A stretch of 64,000 bases of DNA, taken from contig NZ_MNAN01000035.1 of NCBI RefSeq assembly GCF_001854475.1, positions 343,460 through 407,459 on the forward strand, written 5' to 3'. Under the pieces are notes generated by a model, which was not told where the DNA came from, did no database searches, and was given only the letters and a program-made list of their open reading frames with translations. Numbering within the stretch: the stretch's first letter is position 1; each line of letters opens with the position of its first letter. The position numbers and the translations under genes were made by a program. The stretch comes from Pseudoalteromonas byunsanensis (GTDB taxonomy: Bacteria > Pseudomonadota > Gammaproteobacteria > Enterobacterales > Alteromonadaceae). Shown here piece by piece: positions 36,253 through 48,407 of this stretch.

Positions 36253-37995
36253 TTACATTTGCTCCATCACTTCAATACCTAATAACTCCAAGCCGGTACG
36301 TAGCGTATTGGCAACGAGGTTACACAACACTAAGCGACTGTCGCGTACATCGCTTGCCACATCATCCTTAAGAATCGGACAAGCTTCGTAGAAAGTCATG
36401 TATAAACTTGCCAACTCATATAAGTACCCACATAGTACGTGCGGTGTCGCCTCACTGATCATCAGATCAAGTACTTCTTCTAATTGCAGTAGCTTAAGAG
36501 CCAATGTTTTTTCTTGAGGCTCAATAATGCTCAGAGGGGCATTCAAGGTATTGCTATCAACACCCGACTTGCGGAAGATACTGCGTACACGCGTATAAGC
36601 ATACTGCAAGTATGGTGCTGTTGCGCCCTCAAAACTGAGCATTGAGTCCCAGTTAAAGATGTAATCACTGGTACGGTGCTTAGATAAGTCTGCGTACTTA
36701 ACTGCGCCAATACCTACTTTTCGAGCAATTTCACTACGTTCTTCATCAGATAAACCTGAGTCTCTATTTGCCAATTTTTCTGTTGCACGACTTACCGCTT
36801 CTTCTAACAAGTCTGCCAATTTAACTGTGCCACCAGTACGGGTTTTGAATGGTTTACCATCCTCTCCCATCATAGTACCGAATAGGCTTGGCTCGTAGGT
36901 TGTTTTATCTTTCAAAAGGCCCGCTTTACGTGCCGTGATTTCAACTTGGTTAAAGTGCAACCCTTGACGAGCATCCACAAAGATCAAGATGCGATCTACA
37001 TCTAACTCATTAGAACGGTAATCACATGCCGCTAAGTCTGTGGTTGAATACAAGAAACCACCACCTGATTTCTGTACGATAAATACCGAAGGTTCACCGT
37101 CTTTATTCGCAAGTTCGTCAAGGAACACAACTTGTGCGCCTTGGTCTTCAACCGCAATACCTTTTGACTTAAGTAAGTCAATCACACCAGAAAGACGCTC
37201 ATTGTACGCACTTTCAGCCATGATATCGTCACGTGTGAGCGTCACGTTTAGCTTCTGATATACTTCTTCAGAATGCTTAACTGAGGTATCAATAAACATT
37301 TGCCACAACTTCTTACAATGCGCATCTCCGCTTTGTAGTTTAACTACATAGTCGCGTGCTTTGTCTGCGAAGCCTTCTTCATCATCAAAGCGCTTTTTCG
37401 CATCACGATAAAAACTCTCCAGATCTGCTAATGCGACGTTTTCTAGGTCAACTCCTTGATTTAACAAATCTTCAAGGTGCGCTATCAACATACCGAATTG
37501 CGTCCCCCAGTCCCCCATATGGTTTTGGCGGATCACGGTATCCCCACGAAACTCTAAAGCGCGAACCACCGAGTCACCAATAATGGTTGAACGTAAATGA
37601 CCTACGTGCATTTCTTTAGCAAGGTTTGGTGATGAGTAGTCAACCACTACTTTTTTAGCCGGTTGATGCTCAGACACGCCAAGCTTTGAGTCTTTGTTGG
37701 CGGCTTCTAAACTAGCTGATAAAAACTCTGGTTTTAAATGAATATTGATAAAACCTGGGCCTGCGATCTCTGTCTGTGCAGCAATATCGCTCACATCTAG
37801 ATTGTCGATAATTTTTTGCGCAAGCTCTCTTGGGTTAGTTTTCAACGCTTTTGCAGCGCCCATCGCGCCGTTAATTTGATAATCACCAAATTGCGCACGA
37901 GTGCTTTGCGTCACCGCAGGGTTTGTCCCTTCAGGGATCCCCGCAGCCAACATGGCCGCATTGGCTTTTTCAATTAAAATGTTTTTGATGTTCAT
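36253..37995 (-). CDS. argS: Arginyl-tRNA synthetase
   Basis: Charges tRNA-Arg. The 580 residues match the usual size. An N-terminal tRNA-binding Add-1 domain (about 1-85) precedes the Rossmann catalytic core with [17 protein letters not shown] (HIGH-like HVGH near 130), and the C-terminal anticodon-binding DALR domain begins near 455 ([15 protein letters not shown]). No canonical KMSKS is needed in many ArgRS. GAAAGGATA gives a strong ribosome site. It follows prfC by 21 bases, probably on one transcript. Confidence 0.98.
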   Translation of the reverse strand: MNIKNILIEKANAAMLAAGIPEGTNPAVTQSTRAQFGDYQINGAMGAAKALKTNPRELAQKIIDNLDVSDIAAQTEIAGPGFINIHLKPEFLSASLEAANKDSKLGVSEHQPAKKVVVDYSSPNLAKEMHVGHLRSTIIGDSVVRALEFRGDTVIRQNHMGDWGTQFGMLIAHLEDLLNQGVDLENVALADLESFYRDAKKRFDDEEGFADKARDYVVKLQSGDAHCKKLWQMFIDTSVKHSEEVYQKLNVTLTRDDIMAESAYNERLSGVIDLLKSKGIAVEDQGAQVVFLDELANKDGEPSVFIVQKSGGGFLYSTTDLAACDYRSNELDVDRILIFVDARQGLHFNQVEITARKAGLLKDKTTYEPSLFGTMMGEDGKPFKTRTGGTVKLADLLEEAVSRATEKLANRDSGLSDEERSEIARKVGIGAVKYADLSKHRTSDYIFNWDSMLSFEGATAPYLQYAYTRVRSIFRKSGVDSNTLNAPLSIIEPQEKTLALKLLQLEEVLDLMISEATPHVLCGYLYELASLYMTFYEACPILKDDVASDVRDSRLVLCNLVANTLRTGLELLGIEVMEQM

Positions 37996-38016
37996 TGCTT
38001 ATCCTTTCTATGCGGC

Positions 38017-39600
38017 TTAATGTTCACGTGTATGATGGAACTCTACATCAGGGTAGCGTTCCATAGACAAATTAAGATTTACACGGCTTGGAGCGATATA
38101 CGTTAGGTTATCGCCTCCATCCAACGCCAAGTTTGACTCACATTTGCGTCTAAACTCCGCCATTTTCTTTTCATCTGAACAACTTACCCAACGTGCCGTC
38201 TGTACATTGACACTCTCATAAATAGCGTCAACGTTGTATTCTGCTTTTAAGCGAGCCACAACCACATCGAACTGTAGTACACCCACAGCACCAACGATCA
38301 AGTCGTTGTTAATTAAAGGTCTAAATACCTGCACTGCACCTTCTTCAGAAAGTTGTACAAGCCCTTTTAACAACTGCTTTTGCTTTAACGGATCTTTTAA
38401 ACGAATACGACGAAACAGCTCAGGAGCGAAGTTAGGAATACCGCTGAACTTTAACTTTTCGCCTTGCGTAAAAGTATCACCTATTTGAATTGTACCGTGG
38501 TTATGCAGACCGATAATGTCACCTGCAAAAGCATCATTTGCACGTTCACGATCACCAGCCATGAAAGTTACCGCATCGGAAATACTCACCTGCTTGCCGA
38601 TACGTACATGATTCATTTTCATACCTTGGCTATATTTGCCCGACACGATACGCATAAACGCGATACGGTCACGGTGTTTAGGGTCCATATTCGCCTGAAT
38701 TTTGAATACGAAGCCTGTGAAATTCTCTTCTTCGGCTTTAACTTCACGATCTTCTGACTGACGAGACATTGGTGCCGGCGCCCACTCAGTCAGACCATCC
38801 AACATATGGTCAACACCAAAGTTACCTAGTGCAGTACCAAAGAATACTGGCGTAAGCTCACCCTTTAAAAATAGTTCTCTGTCAAACTCGTGCGATGCGC
38901 CCATCACTAGCTCAAGTTCTTCACGTAACTGTGCCGCTAGCTCATCACCTATAGCCTGATCAAGCTCTGGGTTATCCAACCCTTTGACCACGCGTTTTTC
39001 CTGAATAGTGTGACCCTGTCCTGTTTGGTACAAGATAGTTTCATCGCGGTGGATATGGTAAACCCCTTTAAACTCTTTACCACAACCAATTGGCCATGAC
39101 ACAGGTGCACACGCAATATTTAACTCTGTTTCAACTTCATCCAATAGCTCCATTGGATCGCGAATATCACGGTCAAGCTTATTCATAAAAGTAATGATCG
39201 GCGTATCACGCAGACGAGTTACTTCCATTAATTTACGAGTACGATCCTCTACCCCCTTCGCAGCATCAATCACCATTAAGCATGAATCAACCGCGGTTAG
39301 TGTACGGTACGTATCTTCAGAGAAGTCTTCGTGTCCAGGAGTATCTAGTAGGTTAACTAGCGCCTCATTGTAGGGAAACTGCATCACAGAAGTCGTTACC
39401 GAGATACCACGCTCTTTCTCCATTTCCATCCAATCGGACTTAGCATGTTGATTAGAGCCGCGACCTTTAACGGTACCCGCTTTTTGTAATGCTTTTCCGA
39501 ATAACAAGACTTTTTCGGTGATGGTGGTTTTACCCGCATCCGGGTGCGAGATGATAGCGAACGTGCGTCGCTTTTGTATTTCATTGACGATATTTGACAT
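38017..39600 (-). CDS. prfC: Peptide chain release factor 3
   Basis: GTPase that removes RF1/RF2 from the ribosome after termination. The 527 residues start with the GTPase domain: P-loop SHPDAGKTT (about 19-27), KERGISVTT switch region, [14 protein letters not shown] (about 88-101) and NKLDR (about 142-146). An EF-Tu-like domain and the RF3-specific C-terminal domain with [12 protein letters not shown] complete it. It probably leads a prfC-argS transcript. Confidence 0.98.
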   Translation of the reverse strand: MSNIVNEIQKRRTFAIISHPDAGKTTITEKVLLFGKALQKAGTVKGRGSNQHAKSDWMEMEKERGISVTTSVMQFPYNEALVNLLDTPGHEDFSEDTYRTLTAVDSCLMVIDAAKGVEDRTRKLMEVTRLRDTPIITFMNKLDRDIRDPMELLDEVETELNIACAPVSWPIGCGKEFKGVYHIHRDETILYQTGQGHTIQEKRVVKGLDNPELDQAIGDELAAQLREELELVMGASHEFDRELFLKGELTPVFFGTALGNFGVDHMLDGLTEWAPAPMSRQSEDREVKAEEENFTGFVFKIQANMDPKHRDRIAFMRIVSGKYSQGMKMNHVRIGKQVSISDAVTFMAGDRERANDAFAGDIIGLHNHGTIQIGDTFTQGEKLKFSGIPNFAPELFRRIRLKDPLKQKQLLKGLVQLSEEGAVQVFRPLINNDLIVGAVGVLQFDVVVARLKAEYNVDAIYESVNVQTARWVSCSDEKKMAEFRRKCESNLALDGGDNLTYIAPSRVNLNLSMERYPDVEFHHTREH

Positions 39601-40069
39601 GTAAGCAGCTTTTGCCCTGTGTGCTCGCAGTTCTGTTTGCGAAACAAGTTAAAATTTTGCCGATTATACCTGTTTTACACGGGGCAAAAAAGCCGCAAGA
39701 TTAAGTTATTGGGCGAGAATGTGTGCTTTATCACAGCCTCGTATATCAGAACAAACTTTCATCAGTTCAAAACATCATGGAGAAATCTGATAACTTCGCC
39801 TTAGTATAGGCACTAACCATCACTAGGCTGCGTATACCAAATCGATACCAACATGGAATATAAGTTATTGTTTTCAATTCTAGCGTTTTAGAAATTGTAT
39901 TGTCAGTTCCTCATAATTTGGTCTACATTGATAGCCTAAGGCTCATAATAAACTCTCTGCTTTTAGCCGACTGACTAACTAAAGAAGAAACGTAAAAGGC
40001 TTTAGACTAACAAAATTTCTAAGCCTGAATATATCGATATGATTTTCATAGGGACATAATCGTAACGCC
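39601..40069. other. Non-coding stretch between prfC and the sensor kinase
   Basis: About 470 bases holding the divergent promoters of prfC and the kinase. It is AT-rich. I found no credible small gene, strong hairpin or recognisable operator. ATAGGGACATAATCGTAACGCC precedes the kinase start without a strong ribosome site. Confidence 0.55.
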
Positions 40070-42760
40070 ATGAAAATAAGCAAGTTAAGCATAAAACTGC
40101 TACGCTATATTACCCCTTTAGTGGTGTTACCCTCGCTATTTCTCGGTGGTTTTACGCTAACGAATGTGACCAATTCAACACAAAAGCAAGCTAAGCTCAC
40201 TGTTAGTCGTTTTGTTGAACAACAACAACAAAAAATACTCAACTATATCGATATATATCAATCAACAACAAAATTACTGTCATCCTCTCCGGTACTCAAC
40301 GATTACCTTGCTCTGCGTTATCTTGACTCAGAAGAAACAAAACAGCGTCTGAGTGCACTGCAAAACGTATTTGCTAGCTACACTGAAGCCTACCCTGATA
40401 TTTTCAGCATTAATCTGGTTGATCAGCAAGGTCAAAGTAATGCTTATTTAGCTAACAATTTGAGTAAACCGCCAGAGAGTTACTCCTTTTTCAAAAAGGT
40501 ACTCTCCAGTAACTTGCGCCAACAATATTTTATGGTCCCAACAGATAATGGCACAACGCATCTGTACTTTGTGCAGCGGGTATATGAAATCGGTAACTCT
40601 GCCAATCAGGCAACACAGGCTGGGTATGTAATCATGCGTGTAGACCCTTCTATCATCAATTACTCTATCTTAGAGTCCCCCTATGATAATGCCCTTAACT
40701 TATTGTTCACTGGTGAGGGCAAAATTCTATTCAGTTCTACACCGCTTTTATACGCACAAAATTTACAATTACAAGAAGTGGAACAGATCCATGACCTCGC
40801 GGATCACGAAGAGCTCAAAAGTATTAACCTGCCTAGCATTAATAAGTTAGATATGATCAGCTATGCGGTGCAGTTGAGTGATGACTATTACTATTTATCA
40901 GCGATCCCTAAAGATTTGCTATATGAATCTGGCCAGGCAATTAAAAACCTTACCGCGCTTATCGTGTTACTCTCAATCATCGCTCTGCCTATTTTGGTAC
41001 TAATTGTAGTCAAGCGCTTTTTGATCAACCCAATTGAACTGTTGGGTGAGGCTAGCCACCGAGTTGGTGGCGGTGATCTCAGCGTTTACTTGCCCAACGA
41101 CAATAAAGATGAGGTAGGAAAACTATTTAAAGACTTTAACCACATGGTTAAGCAAATTAGGGATTTTCAAGGAGAGCTTGAAGACTACAAGCTACACCTA
41201 GAAGAGAAGGTTGATAACCGAACATTTGCACTTGAACGTATGAACCAGCAATTAGAAACCGCTTTTACGCAAGCTGAACAAGCAAACGAGTTGAAAAGCC
41301 GTTTCTTAGCAAACATGAGTCACGAAATCCGCACCCCTTTGACTGCTATTATTGGTTTTACGGAGCAATTAATAAATAATCGTGACACAAAATGCAACCA
41401 GAAACACTTAGAGACCATGTTGCGTAACTCTAAGCACTTACTTGAATTAATTAATAATATTTTGGATTTATCAAAGATTGAAGCCGAAAAGCTGGCGGTA
41501 GAATGTAGTGAAGTTGATATCCAGCCACTTATGGAAGATGTTGCCGACATAATCATGCCTATGAGCGAGCAAAAACAGCTATCCTTTGCTATTAAGTACC
41601 AGTTTCCAATCCCTAAAGTATTGTATAGCGATGCAACTAGACTAAAACAAATCTTAATTGATATATGTAGCAACGCAGTAAAATTTACAGAATATGGTAA
41701 TGTCACCATTGAAGTATCTTATGATGAGTCAACTCAGCACTTTCATTTTATTATTGAAGATACTGGTATTGGCATGTCACAAGGCGAAATAGACAGAGTC
41801 TTCAAGCCGTTTGAACAAGCAGATAGTACTATTACACGTCGCTTTGGCGGCACGGGCTTAGGGTTATGTATTGCAAAGAATTTGGCACAATTGCTCGGGG
41901 GTGATGTGAACGTTAAAAGTGAGCAAGGCGTTGGTAGTCAGTTTATTGTCACGATTGCAGGTAATTACCAAGATAACCCACCGCAGATGCAAGATGCCCT
42001 CGCGGAGCGGCAAACCAAAGCAAATATTTCTCAAGAGTTTGCTGATATTCACGTTAACGCCCGTATTTTATTGGCCGAAGACAATCCAGATAATCAGGAA
42101 CTGATCTGCCTACTCCTAAATGCTTGGGGCATCACTCCAGATGTTGTAAACAATGGTGCGCAAGCCGTTGAAAAAGCTCTGGTTAACGACTATCAACTTA
42201 TCTTAATGGATATGCAAATGCCGGTGATGGGCGGTCTTGAGGCAACTCAAATGCTGCGCCATGCCGCTTACGATGGCCCCATAATCGCATTGACCGCCAA
42301 TGTGATGAAACACGATATAGAATCCTACTTGCAAGCAGGCTGTGATGCCACTCTTGCCAAACCAATCGATAGAGAGCTATTGGGAAAGGTATTACTTAAA
42401 CACCTTCAGATTCAAGCCGCTAGTGACTCAAAGTGGGACTCATTACTTAAAAGCGAGAAGTTCGCGCAAATTGCACAAAACTACAACCAAAAACTCCCTG
42501 ACTACTTAGCGCAATTACAGCAACATTATCAACATGGTGATTGGGAATCTCTGAAAGCTTTGGCACATAGCCTAAAAGGTAGCGCTGGTTGCTTCGGTTT
42601 TATGAATATTCATAGTGCCGCAGATCAACTAGAGCAAATTTTACGCACCAGCGACGAAAATCAATGGCATTACGCCATGCTTTCGTTGATAGAGGCCATC
42701 AAATACACGCTTACACAGCAAACAAGTGAGTCTATAGGCTACTCTGAGATCCGAAGCTAA
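40070..42760 (+). CDS. Hybrid sensor histidine kinase (HAMP-HisKA-HATPase-REC-HPt)
   Basis: An 896-residue tripartite kinase of the BarA/ArcB style. A first membrane segment (about 15-32) and second (about 292-313) flank a Cache-like periplasmic sensor domain. HAMP follows (about 315-368), then coiled coil, then the phospho-accepting NMSHEIRTPL (His near 418). ATP-binding N and G boxes include DICSNAVKFTE, DTGIGM and FGGTGLGL. A receiver domain has Asp near 714 (LILMDMQMPVMGG). A C-terminal HPt domain has the His in AHSLKGSAG (near 832). No response-regulator gene is adjacent, so it is an orphan. The signal is unknown. Confidence 0.94.
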   Translation: MKISKLSIKLLRYITPLVVLPSLFLGGFTLTNVTNSTQKQAKLTVSRFVEQQQQKILNYIDIYQSTTKLLSSSPVLNDYLALRYLDSEETKQRLSALQNVFASYTEAYPDIFSINLVDQQGQSNAYLANNLSKPPESYSFFKKVLSSNLRQQYFMVPTDNGTTHLYFVQRVYEIGNSANQATQAGYVIMRVDPSIINYSILESPYDNALNLLFTGEGKILFSSTPLLYAQNLQLQEVEQIHDLADHEELKSINLPSINKLDMISYAVQLSDDYYYLSAIPKDLLYESGQAIKNLTALIVLLSIIALPILVLIVVKRFLINPIELLGEASHRVGGGDLSVYLPNDNKDEVGKLFKDFNHMVKQIRDFQGELEDYKLHLEEKVDNRTFALERMNQQLETAFTQAEQANELKSRFLANMSHEIRTPLTAIIGFTEQLINNRDTKCNQKHLETMLRNSKHLLELINNILDLSKIEAEKLAVECSEVDIQPLMEDVADIIMPMSEQKQLSFAIKYQFPIPKVLYSDATRLKQILIDICSNAVKFTEYGNVTIEVSYDESTQHFHFIIEDTGIGMSQGEIDRVFKPFEQADSTITRRFGGTGLGLCIAKNLAQLLGGDVNVKSEQGVGSQFIVTIAGNYQDNPPQMQDALAERQTKANISQEFADIHVNARILLAEDNPDNQELICLLLNAWGITPDVVNNGAQAVEKALVNDYQLILMDMQMPVMGGLEATQMLRHAAYDGPIIALTANVMKHDIESYLQAGCDATLAKPIDRELLGKVLLKHLQIQAASDSKWDSLLKSEKFAQIAQNYNQKLPDYLAQLQQHYQHGDWESLKALAHSLKGSAGCFGFMNIHSAADQLEQILRTSDENQWHYAMLSLIEAIKYTLTQQTSESIGYSEIRS

Positions 42761-43205
42761 GCGCCATTGCCATTAGAATCGCATCCTCATTGCCACTAGC
42801 ACTTGGGTAGTAATTTTTGCGTATGCCGACTTCGCTAAACCCCGCCCACTCATACAAAGCAATGGCTCCTTTATTAGACGCTCGCACTTCTAAAAACAAA
42901 TTTTCTGCATCTGCTTGTTCACTGGCAGCAATAAAGTCAGTTAACAATGCTTTGGCTAATCCCTTCCTTTGGTAAGCAGGTGCAACGCAAATATCCATCA
43001 ACGTATGATCAGGCCCAGCAACCTCTCCGATGTAAAATCCAACTAGTTGCTCATGCTCGAATATTGCACCATTAAAGTAACGTCCTGCTAGACATGATTG
43101 CATTGTATTTGCTGACCAAGGAAATTCATGACATGCGGTTTCGATTGCCATCAAATGTTCAAATACCACATTAGATAATACGTTGCGTTGTACTGATTTA
43201 TTCAC
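42732..43205 (-). CDS. rimI: Ribosomal protein S18-alanine N-acetyltransferase
   Basis: GNAT enzyme that acetylates the N-terminus of ribosomal protein S18. About 157 residues starting at a GTG at 43205 that overlaps the holD stop codon. HEFPWS near residue 26 is the typical RimI start region. The acetyl-CoA site is APAYQRKGLAKALL (about 77-90), followed by LEVRASNKGAIALYEWAGF. The frame is open further upstream to 43307, but that part lies inside holD and lacks RimI character. The 3' end overlaps the convergent kinase by 29 bases. Confidence 0.9.
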   Translation of the reverse strand: MNKSVQRNVLSNVVFEHLMAIETACHEFPWSANTMQSCLAGRYFNGAIFEHEQLVGFYIGEVAGPDHTLMDICVAPAYQRKGLAKALLTDFIAASEQADAENLFLEVRASNKGAIALYEWAGFSEVGIRKNYYPSASGNEDAILMAMALSFGSQSSL

Positions 43206-43473
43206 TAAGTAAGGTCCATAACTGACGCTTTTGCGCACTAGATAATTGCTCTGCGGGTAAGTACAACGAGGCACCTTGAACCTCAATACGCTCTGCTTTG
43301 AACACACAGGTTAATTCACGCGTTGTAGCAAGTTTAATATCTTCCCACAGTATAGCGCTAAGGTGACATGGTTCAGGTGTTTCGTACGCATCATGTCCAC
43401 CATCGTTGACACGATAGCGATTATTTAAAGCAAGCGGTGTGATATCTAAGATTTCAGCATACAAAGAGTGCAT
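43198..43473 (-). CDS. holD: Probable DNA polymerase III psi subunit (HolD), short form
   Basis: A 91-residue product directly upstream of, and overlapping, rimI, the conserved holD-rimI arrangement. Its N-terminal LYAEILDITPLAL resembles the HolD start that binds the chi subunit, and the C-terminal SSAQKRQLWTLLSE fits the HolD end. It is clearly shorter than the roughly 130-residue norm, with little of the middle domain, so the assignment leans on gene order. A deviation in length or an upstream start is possible. Confidence 0.6.
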   Translation of the reverse strand: MHSLYAEILDITPLALNNRYRVNDGGHDAYETPEPCHLSAILWEDIKLATTRELTCVFKAERIEVQGASLYLPAEQLSSAQKRQLWTLLSE

Positions 43474-43550
43474 AATTGCCTGTCGTACTGAGTATTAATA
43501 AGTTTGGAATATACTGCTTTGAAGAATATAAAGCAAAAATAATAAAGAAG

Positions 43551-43627
43551 TGGCAGGGGCGGCAGGACTCGAACCCGCAACCATCGGTTTTGGAGACCGC
43601 TGTTCTACCAATTGGAACTACGCCCCT
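43551..43627 (-). tRNA. tRNA-Trp (CCA anticodon)
   Basis: Seventy-seven bases including encoded CCA. The acceptor stem AGGGGCG pairs with CGCCCCT, the anticodon stem-loop CGGTCTCCAAAACCG reads CCA, and the T-arm has GGTTCGAGTCC. It closely follows E. coli tRNA-Trp, with one extra base in the D-loop region. A promoter with TATAAT (complement of 43641-43646) and an upstream CTTTAC at suitable spacing is visible. Confidence 0.97.
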
Positions 43628-43710
43628 GCAATGTCGACGCATTATAAAGAGGTTTTCCCAAAGGTAAAGAAAAATTATGAAAAACCCGTTTAACTGCTTC
43701 TAAAATAAAC

Positions 43711-43740
43711 AAAAGGGCGAATATTACCTAATTCGCCCTT
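43711..43740 (-). terminator. Terminator of guaA
   Basis: AAGGGCGAAT/ATTCGCCCTT stem with a loop of eight to ten bases; on the minus strand TTGTTT follows. Confidence 0.88.
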
Positions 43741-43770
43741 AAATTTAGACTAAATTTAGTACCGGAATAA

Positions 43771-45345
43771 TTATTCCCACTCAATCGTTGCAGGTGGTTT
43801 ACCTGAAATATCGTATACCACGCGTGAAATACCATCGATTTCATTAATGATACGGTTAGACACCTGACCTAAGAACTCATAAGGCAAGTGTGACCAACGC
43901 GCGGTCATAAAGTCGATTGTTTCAACGCAACGTAGTGATACAACCCAGTCATATTTACGTGCATCACCCATAACACCTACAGAGCGAACCGGCAAGAATA
44001 CCGTGAATGCTTGTGAAACTTTATGGTATAGATCTGCTTTGTGTAGCTCTTCGATGAAAATTGCATCGGCACGGCGTAATAAGTCGCAGTACTCTTTTTT
44101 GATCTCGCCCAGCACACGAACACCTAGACCAGGACCTGGGAAAGGATGGCGGTATAGCATGTCATATGGCAAACCTAGTTCTAGACCTATCTTACGCACT
44201 TCGTCTTTGAACAACTCACGTAATGGCTCTACCAAGCCCATTTCCATATCTTCAGGTAGACCACCTACATTGTGGTGAGATTTAATCACGTGAGCTTTAC
44301 CTGTGGCTGATGCGGCTGACTCTATCACGTCAGGATAAATGGTGCCTTGTGCCAACCACTTTGCGTTCTTAAGCTTGCTCGCTTGCTCATCAAATACTTC
44401 AATGAAGGTATGACCGATTGATTTACGCTTTGCTTCTGGCTCATCAATACCTTCAAGCGCTTTTAAGAATCGATCTTCGGCATCAACTTTAATGATGTTT
44501 AGGCCAAACTTGTCACCGAACATATCCATGACCTGCTCGCCTTCGTTTAAACGAAGTAAGCCGTTATCAACAAATACACAGGTAAGCTTCTCACCAATTG
44601 CACGGTGAATAAGCATCGCAACAACCGATGAATCAACACCACCTGACAGACCAAGGATCACTTCGTCGTCACCAACCTGCTCTTTGATGCGCGCAATCGC
44701 ATCTTCGATGATTTGTTCTGGCGTCCATAACTTTTCACACGCACAGATATCAATCACAAAACGCTCTAAAAGGCGTTGTCCCTGCTGAGTGTGAGTCACT
44801 TCTGGGTGGAACTGCACGCCGTAAAAACGCTTTTCTTCCCACGACATTGCGGCATGAGGACACGTTTCAGTTCTTGCGGTAGTTACAAAAGCATCTGGAA
44901 TTTCAATAACTTTGTCGCCATGACTCATCCACACATCGAGATAATCCAAACCATCTTCAATATGATCTTGAATTTGATCAAATAGCTTACAGTTACCGAC
45001 CTTTTCAACACGTGCGTAACCAAACTCTTTTTTGTCTGAGCTATGCACTTGACCACCCAACTGCATCGCCATAGTTTGCATGCCGTAACAAACACCCAAT
45101 ACTGGCACACCAGCGTTAAAAACGTACTCTGGTGCACGCGGGCTATTTTCTAACGTCGTTGACTCAGGTCCGCCTGATAAAATAATGCCCTGAGGATTAA
45201 ACTCACGGATCTGCTCTTCGGTAACGTCCCAGGCCCATAGCTCACAATAAACGCCGATTTCACGTATACGACGTGCAATTAGCTGAGTGTATTGCGAACC
45301 AAAGTCTAAGATCAAAATGCGGGAATCGTGGATGTCTTTGCTCAT
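43771..45345 (-). CDS. guaA: GMP synthase (glutamine-hydrolysing)
   Basis: Amidates XMP to GMP. The 524 residues comprise an N-terminal class I glutamine amidotransferase domain (catalytic Cys in GVCYGMQ near 85, His/Glu in FHPEVTHT near 180), an ATP-pyrophosphatase domain with LSGGVDSSV (about 230-238), and the C-terminal dimerisation domain ending PATIEWE. It follows guaB, separated by a hairpin terminator or attenuator. Confidence 0.99.
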   Translation of the reverse strand: MSKDIHDSRILILDFGSQYTQLIARRIREIGVYCELWAWDVTEEQIREFNPQGIILSGGPESTTLENSPRAPEYVFNAGVPVLGVCYGMQTMAMQLGGQVHSSDKKEFGYARVEKVGNCKLFDQIQDHIEDGLDYLDVWMSHGDKVIEIPDAFVTTARTETCPHAAMSWEEKRFYGVQFHPEVTHTQQGQRLLERFVIDICACEKLWTPEQIIEDAIARIKEQVGDDEVILGLSGGVDSSVVAMLIHRAIGEKLTCVFVDNGLLRLNEGEQVMDMFGDKFGLNIIKVDAEDRFLKALEGIDEPEAKRKSIGHTFIEVFDEQASKLKNAKWLAQGTIYPDVIESAASATGKAHVIKSHHNVGGLPEDMEMGLVEPLRELFKDEVRKIGLELGLPYDMLYRHPFPGPGLGVRVLGEIKKEYCDLLRRADAIFIEELHKADLYHKVSQAFTVFLPVRSVGVMGDARKYDWVVSLRCVETIDFMTARWSHLPYEFLGQVSNRIINEIDGISRVVYDISGKPPATIEWE

Positions 45346-45410
45346 TGATAATCTCGTTAGTTAGTAAACGACTAAATTCAGTAAAGCATAAATACCGTGC
45401 TTTACTTGAA

Positions 45411-45438
45411 ATTAAGAAGGGCTAGCAATCGCTAGCCC
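45411..45438 (-). terminator. Hairpin between guaB and guaA
   Basis: Perfect eight-base stem GGGCTAGC-GATT-GCTAGCCC, followed on the minus strand by TTCTTAATTT. It begins 12 bases after the guaB stop and 65 bases before guaA. The imperfect T-run suggests partial termination, tuning the guaB:guaA ratio. Confidence 0.8.
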
Positions 45439-45449
45439 ACTTTTGAGTG

Positions 45450-46970
<1,521 letters not shown>

Positions 46971-47051
46971 TTATCAGCGTTCCTTGGTGGAGTAAATAAA
47001 ATTTCGCAAAAAATATGATAAAGTAGCGATGAATTTTTTATGGAGCGTTCT

Positions 47052-48407
47052 ATGTCATTGTCAGGCTTTCATTCTACTGCCTCATCAACTTATACCGTTT
47101 CTCGACTAAACAGAGAAATTAGAAGCATTTTGGAGCAAGGTTTTGCTTCAATTCGTCTAACCGGTGAGATTTCTAACTTTGTCGCCCCCGCCTCCGGACA
47201 CTGGTATTTTTCTTTAAAAGATGACAAAGCACAAATAAAAGCAGCAATGTGGCGTGGCAATAATCGTTACTGCCAATATAAACCAACCAATGGCGCACAA
47301 GTCGAGGTACATGCACGGGTCTCGGTATATGAGCCAAGAGGCGATTATCAGCTCATTGTTGAAAAAATGGAGCCTGCAGGAGAAGGTCTACTCAAACAAC
47401 AATTTGATGAACTAAAAATGCGTTTAGCCGCCGAAGGCTTGTTTAGCAGCGCCCATAAAAAGCCAATACCAAGTAAAATCAATAAGGTTGGTGTGATCAC
47501 GTCTGCCACAGGCGCTGCTATTAAAGACATTTTAACCGTGCTTAAACGCCGCGCTCCACAATTAGAAGTCATCATTTATCCCGCTCAGGTACAAGGGAAA
47601 GAAGCACACTTACAGTTAGTTGAGAAATTGCTACTTGCGAATCAGCGCACCGAGGTAGATGTGCTTATCATTGGCCGAGGCGGTGGTTCACTTGAGGATA
47701 TGTGGTGTTTTAATGAAGAGCCTTTAGCTCGTGCTATTTTCGCAAGCCAGCTACCTGTGATCAGTGCCGTTGGACATGAAATAGACACAACCATTAGCGA
47801 CTATGTCGCGGATCTTAGAGCGGCTACACCGTCTGCTGCTGCAGAGCTTGTAAGTCCTGATCAAACGGCTTTACAACAACAACTTATGCAGTACAAAAGA
47901 GCACTGCACATGCAAGCACTGCAAGCTATCAAACATGCTAGACACTACTGTGCAACGCTTGAACAACGACTCAAGCTACAACACCCAGAAAACCAGTTGT
48001 TACAACAACAGCAAAGAATAGATGAGCTGTCTAGCCGTTTAAGTCGCGCGTTTTTACAAATGCAGAACCGACGCAACAGTAACCTAGATTTAGCAAAACA
48101 GCGTTTAAGCCACCAGCACCCAAAGCGATTACTGCAAGATAGTGCTCAGCAACTACAACAGTTAACAAACGCACTTGTACAAGCGATACAAAAACAACAA
48201 CAGCTTCGTCAGAATCAATTGGCTCTATACGCCGCTAGGCTCGATAGCGTAAGTCCTTTGAGTGTGCTTGCCCGTGGTTATAGCATTACTAAACAACATC
48301 AACTTGTTATCAAGTCCGTTGCGCAAGTCGATGTCCAACAACCTCTGGTGACTCGACTGCACGATGGCGAGATCCATTCTCAAGTTATCGACATAAAACC
48401 TTATTAG
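47052..48407 (+). CDS. xseA: Exodeoxyribonuclease VII large subunit
   Basis: Catalytic subunit of the single-strand nuclease ExoVII. About 451 residues: an OB-fold N-terminal domain (about 15-110, with YTVSRLNREIRSILEQGF), the catalytic domain with GVITSATGAAIKDILTVLKRR (about 145-165), RGGGSLEDMWCFNEE (about 212-226) and GHEIDTTISDYVADLRAATPSAAAE (about 239-263), then a long Gln-rich coiled coil and the GY(S) C-terminal segment. The start at 47052 has GGAG six bases upstream; the ATG at 47040 does not. Confidence 0.96.
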   Translation: MSLSGFHSTASSTYTVSRLNREIRSILEQGFASIRLTGEISNFVAPASGHWYFSLKDDKAQIKAAMWRGNNRYCQYKPTNGAQVEVHARVSVYEPRGDYQLIVEKMEPAGEGLLKQQFDELKMRLAAEGLFSSAHKKPIPSKINKVGVITSATGAAIKDILTVLKRRAPQLEVIIYPAQVQGKEAHLQLVEKLLLANQRTEVDVLIIGRGGGSLEDMWCFNEEPLARAIFASQLPVISAVGHEIDTTISDYVADLRAATPSAAAELVSPDQTALQQQLMQYKRALHMQALQAIKHARHYCATLEQRLKLQHPENQLLQQQQRIDELSSRLSRAFLQMQNRRNSNLDLAKQRLSHQHPKRLLQDSAQQLQQLTNALVQAIQKQQQLRQNQLALYAARLDSVSPLSVLARGYSITKQHQLVIKSVAQVDVQQPLVTRLHDGEIHSQVIDIKPY

